5,985 nucleotides of DNA from Clostridia bacterium (GTDB lineage Bacteria > Bacillota > Clostridia > Christensenellales > UBA1242). Under the pieces are notes generated by a model. That model saw only the letters and a list, made by a program, of their open reading frames with translations, did not search any database and was not told the origin of the DNA. The translations under genes and the position numbers were made by a program. Location of the stretch: positions 1 through 5,985 of the forward strand of contig JAGCEE010000095.1 of assembly GCA_017650795.1 (NCBI GenBank), given 5' to 3'. Below are positions 1-4,769 of the stretch, piece by piece (position 1 is the stretch's first letter; each line of letters starts with the position of its first letter).

Positions 1-38
1 AAAAGATTCAAGAAATAGGCAAGGATTTTCAAGTTTAA
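1..38 (+). CDS. 3' end of a tagged small protein (partial)
   Basis: Only the last eleven complete codons are visible, in the frame starting at base 3. They read KIQEIGKDFQV and end at TAA 36-38. The product cannot be identified. The tail carries the [I/L]-x-[K/E]-D-F signature seen at the C-terminus of nine other proteins here, followed by two residues, and its upstream residues look helical and charged. The codons AAG GAT form an AAGGA core, but no plausible start codon lies within SD distance and the next 450 bases look non-coding. This is therefore a tagged gene at an operon end. Confidence rests on the match to the downstream family, because so short a tail would mean little alone. Confidence 0.7.
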   Translation, partial: KIQEIGKDFQV

Positions 39-67
39 GTTTAAAATAAAAATGGTAAAATAATATG

Positions 68-467
68 AACTTATTTAAGTTACTACATTTGCTACTAACA
101 TTTCAAAGTCTAATTCCTCGGAGCGAGACTCAACTCAATGACGCTATCGGTAGAGGGTTAGCCAAGGTTGTTAGTGTAGAACCATTAGCAATAAGTAACT
201 TGTTTGTTCAGCGATGTATTGGATTGCAACAATACAACATGCCGCCATGTGTTTTTATGGATAGCTTGTTTATCAAGAAGCCCCTATACAGGATAGCCGC
301 TAGGGTAAGCCATAATGTAAATCACCTATGTAGTCTAACGAATATACAGTCAAAAGAAAAACATTCGTTGAAGACTGATTGTCTTTTTAGGCTATCCGTC
401 TTCAAATTCCATATCAAAGAAAAATTTAATGGTGGTTTACCACCAACAAATCCTTTCAGGATTTGTT
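68..467 (+). ncRNA. Unassigned structured RNA candidate
   Basis: This 450-base gap has no credible gene but many inverted repeats. They include AACTT/AAGTT (68-72/77-81), TGTATTG/CAATACA (215-221/230-236), ACATG/CATGT around a CCGC loop (237-241/246-250), and a 12-bp stem AGTCTAACGAAT (332-343) against 363-376 with a two-base bulge. An 8-bp long-range pairing joins GGATAGCC (291-298) to GGCTATCC (390-397), and two hairpins lie at 430-467. Base composition appears less AT-rich than the flanking genes. I looked for hallmarks of tRNA (T-arm GGTTCGA), tmRNA, RNase P RNA, group I introns and group II domain V and saw none. Large phage-associated RNAs (ROOL, GOLLD, HEARO class) remain possible, but I cannot match their consensus from memory. 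The + strand is inferred from the surrounding transcription; the ends are approximate. Confidence 0.55.
430..467 (+). other. Tandem perfect hairpins at the 3' end of the RNA region
   Basis: Hairpin one is TGGTGG-TTTA-CCACCA (430-445). Hairpin two is AACAAATCCT-TTC-AGGATTTGTT (445-467), a perfect 10-bp stem, or 9 bp with a 5-base loop. They abut, sharing base 445, so they could stack coaxially. No U-run follows, so a standard intrinsic terminator is unlikely. They lie 13 bases upstream of the AAGGAG ribosome-binding site at 481-486. They could be a 3' processing or stability element of the upstream RNA, or protect the 5' end of the following operon mRNA. Confidence 0.65.
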
Positions 468-492
468 ACCAATAACTTAAAAGGAGTAAATA

Positions 493-972
493 ATGATTTA
501 CATTGATTATCTTGGTCAACATGGAGCATTTACAAGTACATTGGAAGGTGATGATTGGAAGATTACAAGTGTAACTGAACATCAAATTTCACAAGAAAAG
601 TTTGAATATAGTTCATTACTTACAACAATGACACATTTAATCTATACAGTAGAAATTACTAATGAATTTGGTAAAAGCATTAAGTTTGATGTTGATAGTG
701 GTGTTACAATAAATGGCACAAATCCAAACAGTGATAGCCCATCATACTACCTTTATAATGAATCAAAAGAACTTAATTATGTTCACTTGAAGATAGGAAG
801 TAATAAAAGGCTTGTTATTATTAGAAGTGCAGATGAAAATGGTAAAGCTGGACTAGATAATAACCTTACCAATTTTTTAAAGAAAGAAATGAAATTTGTT
901 AGAGATTATTTTGAAAAAGCAGAAACAGTAGATTTAAAGAAAAAAGATATTGAAAAGGATTTTGTCAAATGA
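493..972 (+). CDS. Hypothetical small protein with C-terminal IEKDF tag
   Basis: This 159-residue protein matches no family I recognise. The ATG follows a strong AAGGAG (481-486) with 6-base spacing. The first 110 residues look beta-rich, opening with MIYIDY and containing LEGD near residues 17-20. From about residue 120 there is a Lys/Glu-rich helix ending in IEKDF (153-157) plus VK. No signal peptide, membrane segment or catalytic motif is apparent. The opening MIYIxY and the LEG at residues 17-19 also occur at the same positions in the next gene, suggesting diverged paralogues. It is the first gene of a five-gene overlapping operon. Its tag codons (GAA AAG GAT) provide AAGGA at 955-959, nine bases before the next ATG, which overlaps its TGA as ATGA. 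Confidence 0.88.
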   Translation: MIYIDYLGQHGAFTSTLEGDDWKITSVTEHQISQEKFEYSSLLTTMTHLIYTVEITNEFGKSIKFDVDSGVTINGTNPNSDSPSYYLYNESKELNYVHLKIGSNKRLVIIRSADENGKAGLDNNLTNFLKKEMKFVRDYFEKAETVDLKKKDIEKDFVK

Positions 973-1352
973 TTTACATTTCATACAAGTTTTGCAGTGA
1001 TGTAGTTTATAAAGCCTTGGAAGGTAATGAAATTAAACTGGAAACATTTGTTGGTCATAATGAAAATTGTGTAAAGATGAAGTTCGTAACTGACAAGAAA
1101 GAAGAATGGATTATACAGTTTGATGATATGGACTTTAGAAAAAACAATAAGAGTGCTTACACACCCTTACATTGGTTTTGTATAACAAAGGACAATGACC
1201 CAATTATTTGTTTGTCTGAAGAAGCCAATGAAGATGTTTGGGATGATTTCTTTGGTTGGATTGATTCATTATTGACACCAATAAGAAGTGTAACAGGCAA
1301 GCAAATTGAAATTCATAAAAAGAAGGCAAATTTGGAGAAAGACTTTGAATAA
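969..1352 (+). CDS. Hypothetical small protein with C-terminal LEKDF tag
   Basis: This 127-residue protein of unknown function starts in the ATGA overlap with the previous stop. The SD lies in that gene's tag codons. It opens MIYISY and has LEGN at residues 17-20, in register with its upstream neighbour. The body is acidic with several aromatic residues, including VWDDFFGW around residues 88-95. The Lys-rich end terminates in LEKDF (122-126) plus a single Glu. The tag DNA (1332-1349) is an 18-base sequence repeated exactly at 2067-2084. It contains both GGAG and the probable UUG start of the next gene. No enzymatic motif is visible; a paralogue of the 493 gene is the best reading. Confidence 0.87.
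   Translation: MIYISYKFCSDVVYKALEGNEIKLETFVGHNENCVKMKFVTDKKEEWIIQFDDMDFRKNNKSAYTPLHWFCITKDNDPIICLSEEANEDVWDDFFGWIDSLLTPIRSVTGKQIEIHKKKANLEKDFE
1332..1349 (+). repeat. 18-base coupling repeat, copy 1
   Basis: The sequence ttggagaaagactttgaa encodes LEKDFE at the end of the 969 gene. Read one base out of frame, it supplies GGAG plus the UUG start of the 1345 gene. It is identical to 2067-2084. Confidence 0.8.
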
Positions 1353-1848
1353 GAAACAATTCTTAAATGGCAGATTGACTTTCTATGAAAACTTTTTAGC
1401 TTGTGGTGATGAAAAGACTGCCACATTTGCTGAATTAAGGTCACAACTTAATAAGTTGGAAACTGATGAAGATTATATTAAGTTTGTAAGAAGTTTGGAT
1501 GTACGATTCAACCAAGAACAAGGTTGTAATATTGAAAAAAGATTTTGTAAGAAATACCATATTCCATTTGAGGGTAGGGTGAGTACATATTTAGTTTTGG
1601 AATGGAACGGAATGACAAGTGTATACAGGGAAGTAAAATCCTTGGAATACGATGAAAAGCAAAGATACTTTATCATAAATGGAATAAAAAGAGATGATAT
1701 TTCATTAGTTTATGCAAAGGTTCTCAAGTTTGAATGGGATGATAAGATTTGTGTAGCCACTGATGATAAAAGTGCTACAAATGTAGTCAAACATTACAAG
1801 GAACTACTTGTAAAAATTAAGAAACAAGAGATAGAAAAGGATTTCTAA
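1345..1848 (+). CDS. Hypothetical protein with C-terminal IEKDF, probable UUG start
   Basis: The open frame extends back to a TTG at 1306, but that start would overlap the upstream gene by 47 bases. TTG 1345 is preferred: it follows GGAG (1334-1337) with 7-base spacing and gives an 8-base overlap. No in-frame ATG occurs until well inside the conserved-looking part. The product is 167 residues, begins MNKKQFLNGRLTFYENF and ends exactly on IEKDF (163-167) with no trailing residues. The N-terminal half is predicted helical and charged, the second half beta-rich (VSTYLVLEW, RYFIINGI), followed by FEWDD and a Lys-rich helix. An internal IEKRF is a near-match to the tag. The stop and the next start form TAATG. 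Function unknown. Confidence 0.82.
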   Translation: MNKKQFLNGRLTFYENFLACGDEKTATFAELRSQLNKLETDEDYIKFVRSLDVRFNQEQGCNIEKRFCKKYHIPFEGRVSTYLVLEWNGMTSVYREVKSLEYDEKQRYFIINGIKRDDISLVYAKVLKFEWDDKICVATDDKSATNVVKHYKELLVKIKKQEIEKDF

Positions 1849-2096
1849 TGTTATATTTAAGATACACACACAATCAAATTTATAACAAGATTAATGCAGG
1901 ATTCAAGAACATTTATGCAGTAGCTGAATTTGTCTATAAGTTACCTGATTCCGAAATATGGATAGATTGTTGGGATGATGAAGGTAACAATTTAAATGCG
2001 GCATTACGAAAGATTGTTACCAATAGGCAAAGAAAAGTATTAGAAATTCAAAAAAGAATTAAAGACTTGGAGAAAGACTTTGAAGATAACACTTGA
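1848..2096 (+). CDS. Very small protein with C-terminal LEKDF tag
   Basis: At 82 residues this is the smallest complete member of the tagged series. Its ATG overlaps the previous TAA by one base (TAATG), with AAGGA at 1837-1841 in the upstream tag codons and 6-base spacing. It opens MLYLRY, similar to the MIYIxY openings at 493 and 969. It then has IWIDCWDDEGNN (about 37-48) and a Lys/Arg-rich helix ending in LEKDF (74-78) plus EDNT. It resembles a larger family member with most of the middle removed, so it may be the minimal core: a beta N-terminus, WDD, then the tag helix. The last 17 bases overlap the next gene, whose UUG start lies inside the tag DNA. Function unknown. Confidence 0.82.
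   Translation: MLYLRYTHNQIYNKINAGFKNIYAVAEFVYKLPDSEIWIDCWDDEGNNLNAALRKIVTNRQRKVLEIQKRIKDLEKDFEDNT
2067..2084 (+). repeat. 18-base coupling repeat, copy 2
   Basis: This is an exact copy of 1332-1349. It encodes LEKDFE at the end of the 1848 gene and supplies GGAG plus the UUG start of the 2080 gene, again with 7-base spacing. The stop codons that follow differ (immediate TAA in copy 1; three codons later, TGA, in copy 2), so the identity is limited to the tag, SD and start module. Confidence 0.8.
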
Positions 2097-2445
2097 AGAT
2101 GCCCACAATTTATTATTATCAAAAGGCTTTACCGTGTATGATTACAACACGGATTATTCTAGTGTATATTATGCTTTTGGTGATATAGGTTTTTGTTTAT
2201 TCTTACTAAATGATATTAAACATAATGAAATAGAAAGAATTTCATATTACGAAATGATACCTGTAAATATTTCTAATGTGGTTAGTTTTAGACGAAGCCG
2301 AAGAATTGATGAATATGACCCTACTAAAAAATCAATATTAAGAGAACTTAAAAAATACATTCCAATGCTATATGAAGCTTCTAAGTTAGGAAAAGAAATG
2401 AGAGTCAAAATTAAAATTGATGAAATAAGTGAAGATTTTAAGTAA
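2080..2445 (+). CDS. Hypothetical protein ending ISEDFK, last gene of operon 1
   Basis: This 121-residue protein probably starts at TTG 2080. GGAG (2069-2072) lies 7 bases upstream, the same geometry and 18-base context as the gene at 1345. No in-frame ATG occurs until about residue 60. The fold looks like N-terminal helix (LEDAHNLLLSKGF), Tyr-rich beta strands (YSSVYYAFG, GFCLFLL), then a Lys-rich helical end with ISEDF (116-120) plus K. The order 'helix, GF-V, strands, helix, tag' recurs in the genes at 2900 and 4337. No gene follows within SD range, and the tag codons here (AGT GAA GAT) lack AGGA, unlike the internal genes. A terminator lies 20 bases after the stop. Function unknown. Confidence 0.8.
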   Translation: MKITLEDAHNLLLSKGFTVYDYNTDYSSVYYAFGDIGFCLFLLNDIKHNEIERISYYEMIPVNISNVVSFRRSRRIDEYDPTKKSILRELKKYIPMLYEASKLGKEMRVKIKIDEISEDFK

Positions 2446-2465
2446 ACAAAATTTTACAAAAGTAT

Positions 2466-2500
2466 AGGCTGGTTGTTATTGACAATCAGCCTTTTTATTT
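2466..2500 (+). terminator. Intrinsic terminator of operon 1
   Basis: AGGCTGGTTGT (2466-2476) pairs with ACAATCAGCCT (2482-2492) around a TATTG loop. This gives 11 base pairs with one G-T wobble, followed by a T-rich tail (2492-2500). It lies 20 bases after the stop of the 2080 gene. The loop and 3' arm also contain the TTGACA of the next promoter. Confidence 0.9.
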
Positions 2501-2507
2501 CTATATT
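2479..2507 (+). promoter_or_regulatory. Sigma70-like promoter for operon 2
   Basis: TTGACA (2479-2484) matches the -35 consensus exactly, the spacer is 17 bases, and TATATT (2502-2507) matches the -10 consensus at five of six positions. Transcription would start near 2514, leaving about 22 bases before ATG 2536, with GAGG at 2524-2527 as SD. The -35 box is embedded in the terminator hairpin of operon 1. Confidence 0.72.
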
Positions 2508-2535
2508 TAAACTTAGAAATTAAGAGGTAACATAT

Positions 2536-2913
2536 ATGGAAGAACAACTACCAGTATTCCCAGTAGGTAACAATCATAAGTGGCACAAGAGCTTTTTGAA
2601 AGTTCTTGAGAATCACGAAATATGTTATCATCGTAAGTATGAACGAGATAACCATTTCATAATCAAGCCAGAATATTCTGATTGGATGGATAGATTTGGT
2701 ATCTATTCTGAAACTTACAAAATTATTATCAATCCGATGTTCAATTATATTCACGGTTACACAAAGCCAATCAAGGGATATAAGAATTACACCAAGACTG
2801 ATATGAACATCTTGCTTGACCTTATGGATAAGTATTTGATGATTAGTAAGCGAATGAAAGCCAGGGCTAAAATTGAAAAAATTATGGAGGATTTCCAAAA
2901 TGCTAAGTTTTAA
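2536..2913 (+). CDS. Hypothetical protein with near-terminal IMEDF, first gene of operon 2
   Basis: This 125-residue protein starts at an ATG 8 bases after GAGG (2524-2527), in a short leader downstream of a near-consensus promoter. It is basic and aromatic: HKWHKSFLKVL forms a likely N-terminal helix, followed by Tyr/Ile-rich strands and a Gly/Tyr/Lys-rich segment (about residues 74-85). A long C-terminal helix with Arg/Lys pairs ends in IMEDF (116-120) plus NAKF, the longest trailing extension in the series. The tag codons ATG GAG GAT carry GGAGG (2886-2890), nine bases before the next ATG at 2900, giving a 14-base overlap. No recognised domain. Confidence 0.86.
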   Translation: MEEQLPVFPVGNNHKWHKSFLKVLENHEICYHRKYERDNHFIIKPEYSDWMDRFGIYSETYKIIINPMFNYIHGYTKPIKGYKNYTKTDMNILLDLMDKYLMISKRMKARAKIEKIMEDFQNAKF

Positions 2914-3391
2914 CCAAAATATCAAGTTGCTCATTAATGAAGCCAAGAAAGTAGGCTTTATTGTAGATGAAAAGTTTTTGTATCCGAATCCAAATGGTAG
3001 TCTGAGAAACCTCTTGAATGATGGTACTTATTGCTTTGGTGAAAGGGTTCTTTCAAAGGCAGAAGATTTTCTTGACCTTAATGTAAATCGTATTTTCAAT
3101 GATGCATTTTTTGTTCAACAGCCCTATGCCAATGGTATTCATTTGATTTACCTTAGAATTGCCTATCGTGATGGTAAAATTTGGTTTCCGTCGGTTCAAT
3201 ATCTTTATAGTACAGATACAAAGATTGTTGCTTTTGTAGTGCCAATTGTATTAGATGTAAAGGATATTGAAACAAACATCAAGCCAATGCTGAAGAACTT
3301 TGAGGAACAATTTAACAAGGTCAAGTTGGAAATTAAGAAATTCTTGATTAAGAAGCGAGTTCTTGAATTGGAAGAGGATTTTCATAAATGA
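2900..3391 (+). CDS. Hypothetical protein with C-terminal LEEDF tag
   Basis: The frame is open from a TTG at 2873, but ATG 2900 is the convincing start because GGAGG (2886-2890) sits nine bases upstream. The 163-residue product begins with a helix (NIKLLINEAKKVGF) and GFIVDEKF, then a Gly/Asn-containing loop. Several hydrophobic strands follow (IHLIYLRIAY, IVAFVVPIVL), then a roughly 45-residue Lys/Glu-rich helical tail ending LEEDF (157-161) plus HK. The hydrophobic stretches are short and look like strands rather than membrane spans. The stop overlaps the next ATG as ATGA, and the tag codons GAA GAG GAT supply GAGGA (3374-3378). Opening and ending resemble the 2080 and 4337 proteins in pattern. 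Function unknown. Confidence 0.86.
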   Translation: MLSFNQNIKLLINEAKKVGFIVDEKFLYPNPNGSLRNLLNDGTYCFGERVLSKAEDFLDLNVNRIFNDAFFVQQPYANGIHLIYLRIAYRDGKIWFPSVQYLYSTDTKIVAFVVPIVLDVKDIETNIKPMLKNFEEQFNKVKLEIKKFLIKKRVLELEEDFHK

Positions 3392-3807
3392 TTGAATCTA
3401 TTGAACAGAAAGACGTAGAATTTGTGGTTTCAACAGGGAAGTTGAGGTATAGCTTGCCTGCTTCTTTAAGCAAGGCTGAAAAGATTACATCTATCAAGCG
3501 AATGGAAGAAATTGTAGATGAAAATTGTGAAGAGGCTGATGGTATAGAATTTTTTACATATTGGGAAAAGAATAAACCTTTGTTTGATATTATAATGGAA
3601 AAGGATTGTTTTTCAAAAAATATCAAATTTGAACTTAGTAATTGTTCATTGTTCGGTATGTATTGGTTGGTTGGGAATGTAAGTCACGTAGGAATGGAAA
3701 ATGCAGTAAGACACTATCAATTGGATGTTCCACTAAAGGTTAATTTGTTGAAATACACCCAAATGAATTACAAAAAGGTAATGTTAGAAAAGGATTTTAA
3801 GAAATGA
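3388..3807 (+). CDS. Hypothetical protein with C-terminal LEKDF tag
   Basis: This 139-residue protein starts in an ATGA overlap with the preceding gene and uses GAGGA in that gene's tag codons, nine bases upstream. The first 60 residues are acidic and helical (SLSKAEKITSIKRMEEIVDE), the middle aromatic (FFTYWEKNKPLF, FGMYWLVG), and the last 35 residues Lys-rich, ending LEKDF (133-137) plus KK. The tag codons GAA AAG GAT create AAGGA (3790-3794), again nine bases before the next ATG, which overlaps the TGA. Spacing is thus identical at this junction and at 493/969. No family recognised. Confidence 0.86.
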   Translation: MIESIEQKDVEFVVSTGKLRYSLPASLSKAEKITSIKRMEEIVDENCEEADGIEFFTYWEKNKPLFDIIMEKDCFSKNIKFELSNCSLFGMYWLVGNVSHVGMENAVRHYQLDVPLKVNLLKYTQMNYKKVMLEKDFKK

Positions 3808-4340
3808 ATTATAAGGCAAGATTGTGTGGCATTCAGCCATTGGATTGTTCAGCAGCAAATAAGTTTGTACATGTCTGGAATGCATTGAACAACATTGAAA
3901 AAGATTTCAATGGTGAAGATAAGTACCCTTCCATTAGAAATATGGCTTATGATGGTAATGAATTATTTACAGATGAATGGTCAGAAAGTATATACCTAGT
4001 TTCATTTGTTGATGAAAAGGATGCTATCCACAACTACCTTTGTTTTCACAATTCCTATGATGGTTATAGAAGCCATGCCGATGTAATCAAAATGCCGAGC
4101 ACTGACAGAAGTTTGTGTACAAATCTTGAACATCTTCACTTGAATGTTCGCATTATTGAAAATGAAACTGAAGAAACTGGTATGGATGAATATGGCGAAA
4201 TTGACAAGACACTAAATGTCTTTGTCATTACTTATCGTAAGGAAGAATTGTTCGTATGTAAGACTGAACATGTGAATGATTATTACCCTTATGGATTGAT
4301 TAGATATAATTGCGAAAAGTTACCGCCAGTAAGACTATGA
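3804..4340 (+). CDS. Hypothetical protein lacking the C-terminal tag, with internal IEKDF
   Basis: At 178 residues this is the longest complete protein of the operon and the one exception to the tag rule. It ends CEKLPPVRL without DF but carries IEKDF at residues 31-35, just after a short helix (ANKFVHVWNALNN). The body has Tyr/His-rich strands (IYLVSFVDEKDAIHNYLCF), an acidic loop (about 129-142, rich in Glu) and further strands (LNVFVITYRKEELFVCKTEHV). The start overlaps the previous stop as ATGA, with AAGGA nine bases upstream. Its own end overlaps the next gene as ATGA, but no AGGA-type SD precedes that start. It may be an unrelated insertion, or a member whose tag moved to the N-terminal side. 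Function unknown. Confidence 0.86.
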   Translation: MNYKARLCGIQPLDCSAANKFVHVWNALNNIEKDFNGEDKYPSIRNMAYDGNELFTDEWSESIYLVSFVDEKDAIHNYLCFHNSYDGYRSHADVIKMPSTDRSLCTNLEHLHLNVRIIENETEETGMDEYGEIDKTLNVFVITYRKEELFVCKTEHVNDYYPYGLIRYNCEKLPPVRL

Positions 4341-4699
4341 CAAATAGTAATGATTTTTTAAAAGAATTGGCTAAGGAATTTGGGCTTGAATATGTTCAAT
4401 TAAGCCCCGATTCTGCTTTTTTGTATTATCCAAATTTTTATGATATTTGGTTGGTTAATAATTTTGGTTCGGGATATAATAAGATTTCTATTAATTGTAT
4501 TAATAGAGTTATGATTAGTGATGATTACAAGGCTGAATTAATGGAAGGTGGTGGTGAAGATTATAATATATGGGCTAGTACCGCAATTAGACAAAGATTA
4601 GCTACTACTGTCAGACAAGCTAAGAGTGTAATTGAATTAATCAAAAAGACAAAAATTGAAGATAAAATTAAAGATTTGAACAAGGACTTTGAAAACTAA
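4337..4699 (+). CDS. Hypothetical protein ending LNKDFEN, last gene of operon 2
   Basis: The preferred start is ATG 4337, in an ATGA overlap with the preceding stop; a TTG at 4310 is in frame but has no clear SD. The SD at 4337 is weak (AGTAAG), so translation probably depends on coupling. The 120-residue product opens with a helix (DFLKELAKEFGLEY), then Tyr/Phe-rich strands (SAFLYYPNFYDIWLV), a Gly-rich acidic loop (MEGGGEDY, about 75-82) and a long helical tail ending LNKDF (114-118) plus EN. It matches the 2080 and 2900 proteins in layout. The next gene lies 70 bases away with its own promoter, so the tag persists without serving as an RBS. No terminator hairpin is evident after it. Confidence 0.84.
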   Translation: MTNSNDFLKELAKEFGLEYVQLSPDSAFLYYPNFYDIWLVNNFGSGYNKISINCINRVMISDDYKAELMEGGGEDYNIWASTAIRQRLATTVRQAKSVIELIKKTKIEDKIKDLNKDFEN

Positions 4700-4716
4700 A
4701 ATTTACAATAAAAGCC

Positions 4717-4745
4717 TTGACAAACCGAATATTGATTACTACATT
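4717..4745 (+). promoter_or_regulatory. Sigma70-like promoter for the 4770-5236 unit
   Basis: TTGACA (4717-4722), a 17-base spacer and TACATT (4740-4745, four of six matches) precede the gene at 4770. The predicted start near 4752 leaves about 18 bases of leader containing AGGAG at 4759-4763. The exact -35 and ideal spacing parallel the promoter at 2479-2507; the -10 is weaker. Confidence 0.55.
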
Positions 4746-4769
4746 ATGGTCAAACAATAGGAGATAACT

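Noticed and set aside
33..66. Possible promoter for the RNA region (TAAAAT at 56-61 or TAATAT at 61-66)
   Set aside because: The -10-like words sit in very AT-rich DNA and no hexamer resembling TTGACA lies at 16-18 bases upstream. Too weak to annotate.
65..475. A 136-codon open frame on the + strand beginning MNLFKLLHLLL
   Set aside because: It has no SD before its ATG, very few acidic residues, composition rich in Leu/Cys/Arg/Ser unlike all neighbours, and no tag. Its codons coincide with many perfect inverted repeats. It is better explained as a chance open frame through a structured RNA, though homologue alignment should decide.
39..492. CRISPR array or att-site explanation for the repeats in the gap
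   Set aside because: The inverted repeats all differ, with no regularly spaced direct repeat, no integrase gene and no tRNA fragment visible.
1306..1344. Extended N-terminus for the 1345 gene from TTG 1306
   Set aside because: It would overlap the upstream gene by 47 bases and lacks a good SD, while TTG 1345 has GGAG at 7 bases and the same context as the start at 2080.
2873..2899. Extended N-terminus for the 2900 gene from TTG 2873
   Set aside because: ATG 2900 has an optimally placed GGAGG and makes a better N-terminus; the extension merely reads through the upstream tag codons.
2548..2946. A 132-codon minus-strand open frame, and similar ones at 1473-1676, 3348-3626 and 4739-4927
   Set aside because: Each lies opposite a better supported + strand gene and shows no matching SD or recognisable protein. 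They are shadows of the real genes.
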